DNA of 27,024 nucleotides from an uncultured Prevotella sp. (GCA_900552675.1 USAI01000025.1:1-27024); one strand, 5' to 3'; shown: positions 1 to 8,751, counted from the first letter of the stretch. Program-made: numbers and translations. Notes: generated by a model not told the origin, from the letters alone.

Positions 1-57
1 ACTCCCCTCCATAAGGGGAGGGGAAAGCCGCGCAAGCGGCGCGGGGGAGGGGCTTCT
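1..57 (+). repeat. G-rich palindromic intergenic repeat, copy A (cut by window edge)
   Basis: First of at least seven related copies in this window. It has a C-rich arm, then two G4 tracts separated by A (15-18, 20-23), then a perfect 5-bp stem GCCGC/GCGGC with a GCAA loop (27-40), then G5-A-G4 (43-52). The upstream part seen in copies E and F (TTAGCAAAGCCATTC) would lie before position 1. Non-coding. Confidence 0.85.
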
Positions 58-75
58 GTTGGACAGGCTTCTGTT

Positions 76-113
76 ACAAAAAGAGCACGACCCTCGTGTT
101 GAGGAGGCCGTGC
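76..113 (-). terminator. Intrinsic terminator of the GHL10 lipoprotein gene
   Basis: Read on the minus strand, GCACG pairs with CGTGC and CCTC with GAGG around a short loop, and the hairpin is followed at once by TCTTTTTG. It lies about 95 nt past the stop codon of the minus-strand gene ending at 208, the right place and polarity to end that transcript. Confidence 0.65.
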
Positions 114-207
114 CCAGTGATCATCATTTTTAAAAGGTTATTATCTTATCTCTCAAGCAACGTTTGTCTTCGGCCCATTGCCAGAAAACGAGATGCGAGA
201 GAAGAGA

Positions 208-1737
208 TTACATTGTAATATCGTGGATACCCGAGGTCGACTTATCACAGTTGACGATGGTCGATATTTTGCTTTCAGCGTTCAAGCCCTTTGTCACAGC
301 AGTAACAAAGTAGTTGCCATTCTCAGGCACCTCAACCGTTGTGTCGTAGGTAATCTGCACAATCGAGGCCGTGTTATCAGTAGCATTGCAGCGGTAAACG
401 GCATAATAGCAATTGCTTACAGCCTCCCACGACAGCTTCAGGCCATCGGCCTTCACGTTCTGCGGAGCCTCAGGCTGCACCATAGGCTTCACGCCGAGAT
501 ACGGGGGCAGCAACAGCGTGTTAAACTGTTCCTTTATCACCTCGTTGGTCTTCACGGGGTTGCTCATCAGCCATTGGGTGCTATAGAAGATAGCGCCCTC
601 CACATTTTTGTCGGCATAGGCAATGCTAAACTGCTTCTTCAGGTCGTCGCTCGTCTTATAATAAGGGTCAGAAGACTGACCATTGAAACGGTAAAGGCCA
701 TATCCCACCATAAAATGCGACTTTGTACAGAAGGCAGAGAACTGATTTAGGCGGGGTTCAAAATATTTCTGTGTGCTCCAGTAAATCTGTGGGATGAGCA
801 CGTCAATCATACCATTCTGCGACCATTTCTTTACGTCGCAATACATCGAGTTGTAGTCGTTATCATAGTTGCCTTGGGGCGACACAGAGAACAAGCAGTT
901 AGGACGAATGGCGCGAATGGTTTCCTGCACCTTCGTGATCATGGCATCAACATTAGCGCGACGGAAGTTGGCAATACCCTGACCCGTGCCATACTTCAGA
1001 TACTCAGCGTTGTCGTTCATCGACTCGCCCGAGGTGAGCGAGGGATAGAAGTAGTCGTCAAAGTGTATGCCATCCACATCAAACTTATGCAGCACGTCGG
1101 CCACAATGTCGGCAATGCGCTGGCGCACCTCAGGCAGCGCAGGGTTATAGATGCGCACCTTGTTATAATCTTTCACCCATTCGGCGGGAATGGTGCTTTC
1201 CAGTTCGGGGAAGGCAGTCGATGCACTGGAACGTGTAGCGATGCGATAGGGGTTCATCCAGGCATGAAACTGTATGCCACGCTTGTGTGTCTCGCTGATG
1301 AGCCAGGGCAGCGGATCCCAACTGGGCTTCTTACCACGGCGACCAGTGATATATTTTGTCCAGGGCTCGTAGGGCGAGTCGTAGAAGGCGTCGGCCATAG
1401 GTCTAATCTGGAACATCACAGCATTGATATTGTGTGCCTGCAAGGTGTCAAGAATACGCAGATAGTATTTCTTCTGGCTCTCGGCTATTTTAGATGTCGA
1501 GCCCATGCTGTTGGGCCAGTCGATATGGTCAACTGTTGCCACCCATACGGCACGGAAATCTTTTTGTGGAAGCGTGGGGGTTACGTTCACCTCTGTCTTT
1601 GACGAATTAGAGATGGCGGGTAGATTTTTATTTGAGGGTTCGGGCAACAATTCATCATCGCCGCTACAAGCTGCTAACAGCACGGCACCGATAATAACGG
1701 CACACATCTTTAGCCAATGGATAGATTTTTTTTGCAT
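208..1737 (-). CDS. GHL10/DUF187-family glycoside hydrolase-like surface lipoprotein
   Basis: 509 residues. The N-terminus is a lipoprotein signal with lipobox LAAC (Cys24). It is followed by SGDDE, acidic residues resembling the Bacteroidetes lipoprotein export signal, so surface exposure is likely. Residues about 60-400 form a TIM-barrel domain of the GHL10 (DUF187) family, with FRAVWVATVDHIDWP at 61-75, FHAWMNPYR at 157-165 and the family hallmark VDGIHFDDYFYP at 221-232. Residues about 424-497 look like a fibronectin type III module. The E. coli member DigH (YddW) is a lipoprotein that cleaves peptidoglycan glycan strands lacking stem peptides. The same activity here is an inference; other members may act on other glycans. 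The gene is divergent from the propeller-amidase operon, sharing a 318-bp promoter region. Position 1737 was chosen as start because it keeps the basic KK n-region; Met11 is possible. Confidence 0.88.
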   Translation of the reverse strand: MQKKSIHWLKMCAVIIGAVLLAACSGDDELLPEPSNKNLPAISNSSKTEVNVTPTLPQKDFRAVWVATVDHIDWPNSMGSTSKIAESQKKYYLRILDTLQAHNINAVMFQIRPMADAFYDSPYEPWTKYITGRRGKKPSWDPLPWLISETHKRGIQFHAWMNPYRIATRSSASTAFPELESTIPAEWVKDYNKVRIYNPALPEVRQRIADIVADVLHKFDVDGIHFDDYFYPSLTSGESMNDNAEYLKYGTGQGIANFRRANVDAMITKVQETIRAIRPNCLFSVSPQGNYDNDYNSMYCDVKKWSQNGMIDVLIPQIYWSTQKYFEPRLNQFSAFCTKSHFMVGYGLYRFNGQSSDPYYKTSDDLKKQFSIAYADKNVEGAIFYSTQWLMSNPVKTNEVIKEQFNTLLLPPYLGVKPMVQPEAPQNVKADGLKLSWEAVSNCYYAVYRCNATDNTASIVQITYDTTVEVPENGNYFVTAVTKGLNAESKISTIVNCDKSTSGIHDITM

Positions 1738-1811
1738 AAGGGTAAAAATATACGCAGGTTAAATATTAGTAAGAATTATAATTAAAAATCAAAAGTATGA
1801 ATTAATATGTG

Positions 1812-1819
1812 CAAAGTTA
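1812..1819 (-). promoter_or_regulatory. Bacteroidetes -7 box for the GHL10 gene
   Basis: The minus strand reads TAACTTTG, a perfect match to the Bacteroidetes -7 consensus TAnnTTTG. It sits about 75 nt upstream of the start codon at 1737. No clear -33 TTTG is visible at the usual distance. Confidence 0.55.
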
Positions 1820-1953
1820 CAAAAAACATTTAACAGCATCTGTGTGGCATACGTTAATTAACATTAAGATGACAAGGTGGAACACGCGTCCGCTCGTTAC
1901 TTAATTTTTCTTAATTTATCTCTCTATACCTTTCTTCTATCTTATATTTTATC

Positions 1954-1961
1954 TATTTTTG
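1954..1961 (+). promoter_or_regulatory. Possible -7 box for the propeller-amidase operon
   Basis: TATTTTTG fits TAnnTTTG and lies about 95 nt upstream of the ATG at 2056, giving a long AT-rich leader. The motif is in a T-rich stretch where chance matches are common, and the -33 region is poor. The rest of the 318-bp divergent intergenic region (1738-2055) is AT-rich, with no other gene or clear hairpin. Confidence 0.4.
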
Positions 1962-2055
1962 TGTTTAAAATCTATACATACACAATCTAAAGACATCATT
2001 AACAATATATTATTCTAACTTTTAATTATTCTCACTTAATTTAAACAATTATTCT

Positions 2056-2958
2056 ATGAGAAAACCTTTTATCACGCTTGCCCTGTTCCTACCGCTCTCG
2101 GTCATGGCACAGGTTTTCAACGTGCAGAACGTTGAGCAAGTGACATTGCCCAATGGCAGTGAAATGGTTGCCGACATCAGTCCTGACGGCAACAGCCTGT
2201 TATTGACCACAGGCAACAACCGAGGGCTGAAAAGTTTTAACCTTACTTCAGGCAACACCGTTGTACTGAGCGAGAACGAGGGTGCCGGCTATGGTGCCTG
2301 TTTCACGCCCAGTGGCGACGCCGTCTTGTTCCGTGAGACCTCTTACACACGTCAACATCTGCGCATGACATCGCTGCACAGCATCGACCTCAACACCCGA
2401 AAGAAGGTTGAGCTACAGGCTGCCACACGCAATCTGCAAGGCGTGCGCCTCACTGCCAACGGCGCTACCGTGATCAACAAAGGCAAGGTAAGAGCCAAGG
2501 CCATCAATGGCAAAAAGGCCAAGGCCCAGCCCGTGCTTAGCATTAACAACCAGCAGCTTATGCTCACCGCCAATGGCAAGACCAAGGTATTCTCGCCCAA
2601 TGGCACCGAGTATAGCTACATTTGGCCCTCAATCTCTCCCGATGGACAGAAAGCCCTGTATTATGTTTGTGGCGTAGGCACCTTTGTGTGCGACCTTAAC
2701 GGCCAAAATGTTAAGAGCTTAGGCATCTTGCGCGCACCCAAATGGTACGACAACAACACCGTGGTGGGCATGAACGATGAAGACGATGGCACCGTGGTAA
2801 CCGCTTCGGCCATCATCGCCACCACCCTCGACGGCGCTACACAAACCCTTACCACCAACTCGGTGATAGCCCAATTCCCCAAGCCTGCCGCTCAGGCTGG
2901 CAAAATTGTCTTCACCACTCCCGAGGGCAAAGCTTATATTATTAACGTTTCTAAATAG
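2056..2958 (+). CDS. Secreted TolB/PD40-like beta-propeller protein
   Basis: 300 residues with a Sec signal peptide (about 1-18, ending SVMA before Q19). Three blades carry the PD40/TolB-type signature: ISPDGNSLLL at 41-50, FTPSGDAVLFR at 83-93 and ISPDGQKALYY at 193-203. A basic Lys/Ala-rich linker lies around 142-158. Propellers of this kind usually act as binding or scaffold modules; no catalytic motif is visible. The stop codon is 2 nt before the next start, so it is almost certainly co-transcribed and translationally coupled with the amidase, suggesting a partner or substrate-binding role. It lacks a T9SS tail and a lipobox, so it is probably periplasmic. No specific name is recognised. 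Confidence 0.8.
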   Translation: MRKPFITLALFLPLSVMAQVFNVQNVEQVTLPNGSEMVADISPDGNSLLLTTGNNRGLKSFNLTSGNTVVLSENEGAGYGACFTPSGDAVLFRETSYTRQHLRMTSLHSIDLNTRKKVELQAATRNLQGVRLTANGATVINKGKVRAKAINGKKAKAQPVLSINNQQLMLTANGKTKVFSPNGTEYSYIWPSISPDGQKALYYVCGVGTFVCDLNGQNVKSLGILRAPKWYDNNTVVGMNDEDDGTVVTASAIIATTLDGATQTLTTNSVIAQFPKPAAQAGKIVFTTPEGKAYIINVSK

Positions 2959-2960
2959 TC

Positions 2961-5900
2961 ATGACCATGAAAAGATTGTTACTTCTCGGTGCGGCCATGG
3001 CTGCAACCTTTATGTCGGTAGGCAATGTTCAGGCTCAAAGCAAAAAAACTGCCGACCAACTGCGTATTTATATCAACCCGGGTCACGGCTCATGGGGGCC
3101 TAACGACCGCCCCTGTGCCACCATCCCTTACCCCGCTCTTGAGACGGGGCGCCCCGATACGTTGGGCTTCTACGAGACGAACACCAACCTCTGGAAGTGT
3201 CTCGAGCTGGGTAGCACCCTTGAGCGTATGGGCGTGAAAGGCGAAAACATCATGTTCTCGCGCCGTAAGAATGGTCCGTATCCTTATGTAAAGGGCGCTG
3301 CTGACGAGGATAAATATAACCGCTCGCTATCAGAGATTTGCGAAGAGGTCGATGTTAACAACATGGATATGTTTATCTCTATCCACTCTAACGCAGCCTC
3401 TGAAGGCTCTAACACCAACTATCCCGTCTACATCTATCGTGGCACCGATACTGAAGACTATGCTCCTGGTAGCAAAGCGATGGCCACAACCAACTGGAAA
3501 CATCACTGGGAAAGTGTGCTCGACCCACAGAGCTACTACGGTATAGACAAACCCAACATACGTGGCGACATATCGTTCTACGGTAGTTCAAGCACACGCC
3601 ACGGCACCAAAGGCGACTATACGGGCTATCTGGGCGTATTGAAACATGGCGTACCGGGCTTCTTGCTCGAGGGTTACTTCCACACCTATCAGCCATCGCG
3701 CCACCGTGCACTCAACCAAGACTGGTGCCGACAAGAAGGCATACGCGTGGCACGTGGCGTATGCGAGTATTTCGGCCTCAAGCCCGAAACCAAAGGCTAC
3801 ATCATGGGCACCGTGAAAGATCTGCACGAAAAAATTGTGCATAGCCTCTACCACTACGTTCCCAAGACCGACGACCAGTGGCTACCCATCAATGGCGCCA
3901 AGGTAAACCTGTTGAAAGATGGCACCGTAGTGAAAACCTATCAGGTAGATAACAACTATAACGGCATCTTCGTCTTCAACGACCTTCAGCCTGGCAAGTA
4001 CACCTTCCAGGTAGAGAAAGAGGGCTACAAGCCCTTGTTTGGCGACGACGACATCACCGTTGAGGTAAAGGCCAACGAAACATCGTATGCACAGTTGCAC
4101 GTCGAGGCTACCAACTATGAGCCTCCTGTGGTGCTCTACCACAACTACGACGAGCCCGCCATCGATGGCATGACGCTGGCTCCCACACAGCTCGAGTTTG
4201 CACAAGAATCGGCCACCCTCACCCTTGAGGGCACCGTGAAGCGTATGCTGGTGCGTGGCGACTCTACCGTTGTGCTGACCAACGATGCTAAAACACCACA
4301 CCTCTATCTTATTAATAACAAGACACGTGCCATTGAGAAAGAGCTGTCTGTGGAAGGACTGGTTGAAGGCAGTGCCGACGACCTTGGCTTCTACTCAAGC
4401 CTCAACGACATCGCCTTCACGGCCGATGGCAAGCTGGTGGGCATCAACAGCGTGCGTACACAGTTTGACGACACAAAGGTTGAAGATGGCTACAAGCGCG
4501 GACAGCTGAACGTGTATATCTGGAACTCGTTTGACGAGGCACCCAAGACATGGTTCACCACACAGCACTCGTGCAACTTCTACCGTGCCGATATGGGTCA
4601 AGGTCTGACCGTGAATGGTGCTTCTGACGATTGCCAAGTGGTTACCACAGGCGTAACATCAGGCTCAAGCAAGGCACTGCGCTTCCTCATCATGACCGTG
4701 GCTGAAGGCAAACTCTCTACCACCAGTTTCCGTGGCTCATCTAAGGGCCAAACCTTTGGAGAGAAATGCCAAGGCGCCGATATGCAACTGATGGTATCGC
4801 CCCGCACCGACGACAACTTTGTTATCGATGGCGAGGTAGGCCTCCCCTTAGAGTTTACCATGACCGAGGGCGCTGCCGCTTCTGATGCCGAGGTCGTGAG
4901 CAAGTGTGGCGACGCTGTAGATGCAGCAGCACACGGCATACAGTTCTTCAAGTATGCTAAACACCAGTTTATGGTAACACCGTTCTTGCAAGACGAGAAG
5001 GTGGGTGGCGTGCATCTGTTCGATATTACCGAGGGCCTGAACAAGGCCACACTGGTGAAGAGCGAAACCACCACACTGGCCGATGCCGATGCCACCACAA
5101 CCATGGCGGCTGGCGCTAATGCCACCACTAAGGGCATAAACCTCTACCTGTTGCACGGCAACACCTTCACCACCTTCACCACCGAAGGCGTTACACAGCC
5201 CGTTGTAAAGAACATCTATGCTTACGATCTGCGCAGCGTGCGCGAGAGCGATGGCTCTTACACCCTGACCTTCAAGGCCAATGATAATGCTACCGATGCT
5301 GCCATCATCTTTACCGATGCCGAGGGCAACGAAAAGGGCAGCAAGACCATCGACGTGAAAGAGGGCGAAAACAAGTTTAGCATCTCTCAAGACGAGCTGC
5401 CTGGCACCGTAGGCACAACGCTCAACTGGGCTGTACGTTTACGTGGCGAAGCCATAACAAAGATAACTAAGGTATATGCTGACAAAGATGCATACAGCGG
5501 CTTCTTAAGCGGAAACGCTGTCATTACAACACCCGAGTCGCCTTACTTTGGATACATCTACGTCAACAACCGCGTAGGCTATGGCAATGCCGCCAACGGC
5601 ATCTATGCTTACGACCAGACCTTCAACCGCGTAAACAATGCGCCCTACCGTGGCTACGACGCACCGTCAAGCAACTATCGTATGGCTGCCGACCCCGAGG
5701 GTAAGGTTTGGATGACCGAATGGTCTGACGGACCATCAGGCGTTTACATTGCCGATCCCGCCAAGATGGCCGACGAGGGCTACCAGTATCAGCAGTTCTT
5801 CGTAGGCACACGCCAGAAAAGCGGCTTGTTCACCAACGATGGTGCCAACGTAGGTTCTTCAACTGTGGGCATCGCCTTCGGCGGAACAGGTGCCGACACC

Positions 5901-6743
5901 AAGGTATATATTGCCAACGAAGACTGGACTCCTGAAAACGAGGTTTGTGTTTACAACATCGGTCAGGAAGACGGCACACTGCTGAACGAGTGGAACAAGG
6001 CACCTTCTTACACCTTAGGCATTGGCAACTACATGCTTAATGGCAACATGAACATCGTGGCTGGTCGCGACGGTGGCGCATGGGCATCGCAAATACGTGG
6101 TAGCGGTAACAACAGCAAGGGCGTGCCCTCACTGGTATATGTTACACGCGAAGGCAAGATTACCTTCAACAGTGGCGAAGGCGACAACATCGACCTGTTC
6201 GATGCTACTGGTGGTGCTGGCTTTGCGGTAAGCAACGACGGCAAGACACTGGTTATTAACGACTCGAAGGGTGTGCTGCAGTTCTTCGACGTGACATGGG
6301 AGACCGAAACACAGCCCGTGCTCAAGCACCGTGGCTCGTTCAAGTCGGGCGTAGCCAACACCAATAACTACATCTATCAGATGCACTTCGACTATGCTGG
6401 CAACCTCATCTGCACGGGCAACCGCCTCGGCGTGTTTGCTATCCCCACCGAGAACAACGAAACCATCACACCTGCTGCCGCAGCACTCACCATCGTCAAG
6501 GATATCGAGACAGGCATTGGCGGTGTTGATGCCGACGAAGCCGACGCACTGCAAGTGCGCTTCGAGGGCAACAGCCTGATTATTGAGGCTCCCGAGGCCG
6601 TTACCGACGTGAAGGTGTTTGCGGTAAATGGCACGCTCGTTGCTCGCGGACATACCGACGTTGTGGATGCCTCACAGCTGGGTCGTGGCGTTTACCTCGT
6701 AAAGGTAAACCAGCTGCCTGGTAAGAAGGTTGTGAAGCAATAA
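2961..6743 (+). CDS. Multidomain N-acetylmuramoyl-L-alanine amidase (Amidase_3) with T9SS-type C-terminal domain
   Basis: 1260 residues. The signal peptide covers about 1-26 (NVQAQ); the start could also be Met3 at 2967. The Amidase_3 fold spans about 34-272 with all expected zinc and catalytic residues: His42 in PGHG, Glu72 in FYETN, His142 in SIHSNA, and Glu237 in LLEGYFH as general base. These enzymes cut the bond between MurNAc and the stem peptide of peptidoglycan. Residues about 278-382 form a carboxypeptidase-regulatory/Cna-B-like beta-sandwich. About 385-1180 is a long propeller-like region in two halves around an Ig-like segment. The last 60 or so residues (KVFAVNGTLVARG, then GRGVYLVKVN and KKVVKQ) fit a T9SS type A sorting domain. 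Secretion through the T9SS and surface attachment or release is therefore likely. Most amidases of this class are 200-450 residues, so the 800-residue extension is unusual. The substrate could be its own wall or foreign wall. Confidence 0.88.
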   Translation: MTMKRLLLLGAAMAATFMSVGNVQAQSKKTADQLRIYINPGHGSWGPNDRPCATIPYPALETGRPDTLGFYETNTNLWKCLELGSTLERMGVKGENIMFSRRKNGPYPYVKGAADEDKYNRSLSEICEEVDVNNMDMFISIHSNAASEGSNTNYPVYIYRGTDTEDYAPGSKAMATTNWKHHWESVLDPQSYYGIDKPNIRGDISFYGSSSTRHGTKGDYTGYLGVLKHGVPGFLLEGYFHTYQPSRHRALNQDWCRQEGIRVARGVCEYFGLKPETKGYIMGTVKDLHEKIVHSLYHYVPKTDDQWLPINGAKVNLLKDGTVVKTYQVDNNYNGIFVFNDLQPGKYTFQVEKEGYKPLFGDDDITVEVKANETSYAQLHVEATNYEPPVVLYHNYDEPAIDGMTLAPTQLEFAQESATLTLEGTVKRMLVRGDSTVVLTNDAKTPHLYLINNKTRAIEKELSVEGLVEGSADDLGFYSSLNDIAFTADGKLVGINSVRTQFDDTKVEDGYKRGQLNVYIWNSFDEAPKTWFTTQHSCNFYRADMGQGLTVNGASDDCQVVTTGVTSGSSKALRFLIMTVAEGKLSTTSFRGSSKGQTFGEKCQGADMQLMVSPRTDDNFVIDGEVGLPLEFTMTEGAAASDAEVVSKCGDAVDAAAHGIQFFKYAKHQFMVTPFLQDEKVGGVHLFDITEGLNKATLVKSETTTLADADATTTMAAGANATTKGINLYLLHGNTFTTFTTEGVTQPVVKNIYAYDLRSVRESDGSYTLTFKANDNATDAAIIFTDAEGNEKGSKTIDVKEGENKFSISQDELPGTVGTTLNWAVRLRGEAITKITKVYADKDAYSGFLSGNAVITTPESPYFGYIYVNNRVGYGNAANGIYAYDQTFNRVNNAPYRGYDAPSSNYRMAADPEGKVWMTEWSDGPSGVYIADPAKMADEGYQYQQFFVGTRQKSGLFTNDGANVGSSTVGIAFGGTGADTKVYIANEDWTPENEVCVYNIGQEDGTLLNEWNKAPSYTLGIGNYMLNGNMNIVAGRDGGAWASQIRGSGNNSKGVPSLVYVTREGKITFNSGEGDNIDLFDATGGAGFAVSNDGKTLVINDSKGVLQFFDVTWETETQPVLKHRGSFKSGVANTNNYIYQMHFDYAGNLICTGNRLGVFAIPTENNETITPAAAALTIVKDIETGIGGVDADEADALQVRFEGNSLIIEAPEAVTDVKVFAVNGTLVARGHTDVVDASQLGRGVYLVKVNQLPGKKVVKQ

Positions 6744-6750
6744 GCACTGA

Positions 6751-6911
6751 CGCTTGCCGTCGCCAACGGCGGCGAATGAACATAACCGTAGGTGACAGAA
6801 CGAAGTGAAGGAACCTACGGTCTACATGAAACAAACATAAGCGTCCTCGAAGAGGGCGACACATCATCAAAATGATTTTTTGACGAGTGTGTTCGCCCTC
6901 TTCGAGGACGC
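6751..6911 (+). repeat. Composite palindromic repeat, copy 1
   Basis: After the amidase stop come a GCCGTCGCC/GGCGGCGAA palindrome (about 6756-6776), a perfect inverted pair CCGTAGGT (6786-6793) / ACCTACGG (6813-6820), and a long hairpin whose arms start GCGTCCTCGAAGAGGGCGA (6841-6859) and end at 6911, with one bulged base. The same modules recur in reverse order at 17131-17363, so this is a dispersed element rather than gene-specific DNA. Confidence 0.8.
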
Positions 6912-6919
6912 TTTCTTTA
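6841..6919 (+). terminator. Probable terminator of the propeller-amidase operon
   Basis: A 19-22-bp nearly perfect stem closes over a 26-nt loop and is followed by CTTTCTTTATTTG. The T-rich tail and the position between two plus-strand transcription units suggest termination, although the hairpin belongs to a dispersed repeat. Confidence 0.5.
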
Positions 6920-6977
6920 TTTGTTATTATTTAAAAAATATTAACGCATCAAACCTATATAATCAAAATATAATCAG

Positions 6978-6985
6978 TATCTTTG
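6978..6985 (+). promoter_or_regulatory. Bacteroidetes -7 box for the 404-residue secreted protein
   Basis: TATCTTTG is a perfect TAnnTTTG match, about 70 nt upstream of the ATG at 7056 in an AT-rich leader. A -33 TTTG is not evident. With the hairpin ending near 6919, it suggests the downstream gene has its own transcript. Confidence 0.6.
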
Positions 6986-7055
6986 TGCAATCATAATGAC
7001 ATCAAAATTTATATTTAGATACAAACAATATTAACAAATTAACTAACTTAAACTT

Positions 7056-8270
7056 ATGAAGAAAATTTTACTTCTTTCAGCCATCATGGCTGGTGCAATG
7101 TCAGTAAATGCTCAGAGCGATTTCAAAGTAAAAGAAATTGCAAAACTGCCCGTAAAGAACATTACTAACTACGACAAGACTGTAATGCGTTCAGGCTATG
7201 GCTTCGGCGACAAGTTCTACATGACCGACCGTGGCGCACAGCAGCTGCGCGTGTTTGACCTTGGTACAGGCGAAGAGATTGCTCAGAAAGAGATTGGTGC
7301 AAACCAGGCGCTCGGCCACGACGAGGCTGGCAACGCTATCATTGCTAACTGGGGATTTGCTGGCAGCAACCCTGTAGGAAGCGAAACAACATTCACCCTC
7401 ATCAGCGCCGACCTCAAAGAAATGCGTACAACCGAGAAAGTAGGCAGCATCCAGGGCCGTGGCGACTACTTGGGCAAGGCTAAAGGCAACGTGTTTGGTA
7501 AAGAAGGCGCTACACTGCTGGCAAGTGGTGCAGCTCAAGACCTCGAAAACAAAGGTATCGTTTGCTATACTTTCACCCCATCAGGTGGCGACACTCCTCT
7601 CGTGCAATATTCAAACGTATATGATGCCGACCAGAAGATTGGCGCTGGCACATGGGCTACTTACAACTATTATAAAGATGTAGATGGCACTGACCGTTTC
7701 GTATATGTAAACCGTCAAGCTCCGCTTACCGACATCACATTCGAGGAAGGCGAAGTGCTTGGCGACCAAACACGCTCTTACAGCCCCGAGGATCGTCTCC
7801 CCAACAAGGGCGTTTGCAACGGTGGCGAAATCTTCGTGTTGGGCAGCCGCAAGTTTATTGTTTATGGCAACGTGTCAACCCCCACCTATCTTGATGGCAT
7901 CACCATCGCTGAGATTGGTGCCGACAACAAGACACTGACCACTGTTTACACCAAAGAGGCTGAAGAAAAAAATAGAGAGATGACCACACAGGGCAACTGG
8001 CTGAACGTAGAGGTTCTCAACGACAAGCAGGCTAAGCTCTATCAGTATTTCCTCGGTGGCTACGTTGCTGAGTATGGTATCGCTATCGGCGATGCTGACA
8101 CTCCTGCAACCAGCGGCGTTAAGGGCATTGAGAACGCTCCCGCACAGGTTGTTTCTACCACCTACTACACAGCTGCTGGCGTAGCAAGCAAGACTGCTGT
8201 TAAGGGTCTGAACATCGTTGTTACAAAGTATGCTGACGGTTCACAGAAGGTTGTGAAGGTTATCAAGTAA
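7056..8270 (+). CDS. Secreted propeller-like protein with short T9SS-like tail
   Basis: 404 residues. The signal peptide is clear (1-19, ending SVNA). The body has repeated short strand-turn segments such as LRVFDLGTGEE and DEAGNAIIANW, consistent with a beta-propeller of the YncE/DUF4623 sort; this family call is tentative. No catalytic motif is recognised. The last 50 residues (YYTAAGVASKTAVKGLNIV, then SQKVVKVIK) resemble the terminal strands of a Prevotella-type T9SS tail, with an aromatic-rich strand, a KGLNIV strand and a basic end. The gene has its own promoter and terminator. It lies between the amidase and the SusCD operon and resembles the propeller regions of both neighbours, so a role in binding the same ligand is plausible but unproven. 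Confidence 0.78.
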   Translation: MKKILLLSAIMAGAMSVNAQSDFKVKEIAKLPVKNITNYDKTVMRSGYGFGDKFYMTDRGAQQLRVFDLGTGEEIAQKEIGANQALGHDEAGNAIIANWGFAGSNPVGSETTFTLISADLKEMRTTEKVGSIQGRGDYLGKAKGNVFGKEGATLLASGAAQDLENKGIVCYTFTPSGGDTPLVQYSNVYDADQKIGAGTWATYNYYKDVDGTDRFVYVNRQAPLTDITFEEGEVLGDQTRSYSPEDRLPNKGVCNGGEIFVLGSRKFIVYGNVSTPTYLDGITIAEIGADNKTLTTVYTKEAEEKNREMTTQGNWLNVEVLNDKQAKLYQYFLGGYVAEYGIAIGDADTPATSGVKGIENAPAQVVSTTYYTAAGVASKTAVKGLNIVVTKYADGSQKVVKVIK

Positions 8271-8317
8271 TAAAACCACTAACGCCCACACACAGCGTGT
8301 GGTAGCGAGATAGATAC

Positions 8318-8358
8318 AAAGGAGGTAAATTCCAGCAATGGGGTTTACCTCCTTTTTT
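8318..8358 (+). terminator. Intrinsic terminator after the 404-residue protein gene
   Basis: A perfect 12-bp stem, AAAGGAGGTAAA (8318-8329) with TTTACCTCCTTT (8344-8355), has a 14-nt loop and runs into a T-tract. It is 48 nt past the stop codon at 8270. A textbook rho-independent terminator. Confidence 0.85.
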
Positions 8359-8360
8359 GT

Positions 8361-8480
8361 ACAGAAGCCCCTCCCCCAAGCAGGAGCCCCTCCCCAAGCA
8401 GTAGCCCCTCCCCCGCGCCACGCTGGCGCGCGGCTTTCCCCTCCCCTTATGGAGGGGAGTGAATAGCCTTGCGAGCTATA
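8361..8480 (-). repeat. G-rich palindromic repeat, copy B, with extra G-tract units
   Basis: Minus-strand copy of the repeat family. The element proper is at about 8403-8480, and its G5-A-G4 end is duplicated into three such tracts (C-runs at 8368-8377, 8387-8395 and 8405-8414 on the plus strand) separated by 9 or 10 nt containing GCTT. The hairpin arm carries changes relative to the other copies. It begins just after the terminator T-tract. Confidence 0.8.
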
Positions 8481-8495
8481 GATTACAGCAACAGG

Positions 8496-8570
8496 AGCCC
8501 CACCCCCGCGCCGCTCACGCGGCTTTCCCCTCCCCTTATGGAGGGGAGTAAATGGCCTTGCTAACAATAG
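8496..8570 (-). repeat. G-rich palindromic repeat, copy C
   Basis: Minus-strand copy. The stem GCCGC/GCGGC is kept and the loop is GTGA, another GNRA-type loop. One G-tract spacer is T instead of A. The outer end carries the family tail AATGGCCTTGCTAAC. Confidence 0.8.
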
Positions 8571-8620
8571 ATTCATCACAACATTGCGAACTATGGATTA
8601 ATAACTGCATTGCAAACTAT

Positions 8621-8751
8621 AGTAGGACGAGGGCCTCCGTGCCCCGTCCTCCATGACATAACCAGATTCATTTGCTGGTGGTTGGGTGGTTGTTGTTGGC
8701 TCCTACTTGGATGGGTGCTGGAGGACGGGGCACGGAGACCACCGTCCTACT
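8621..8751. repeat. 33-bp imperfect inverted repeat
   Basis: Arms at 8621-8653 and 8719-8751 are complementary at 30 of 33 positions and enclose 65 nt. The arms contain the block GGACGGGGCACGGAG. No transposase or other gene lies between them. It stands in the middle of the 727-bp gene-free stretch 8271-8997, otherwise filled by copies B to F of the G-rich family. Confidence 0.8.

Noticed and set aside
8241..8579. 112-codon minus-strand open frame
   Set aside because: Mostly a Gly/Arg/Pro-rich translation of the G-rich repeats and the terminator of the neighbouring gene.
8621..8751. Inverted repeat considered as a complete insertion sequence
   Set aside because: Only 65 bp between the arms, with no transposase.
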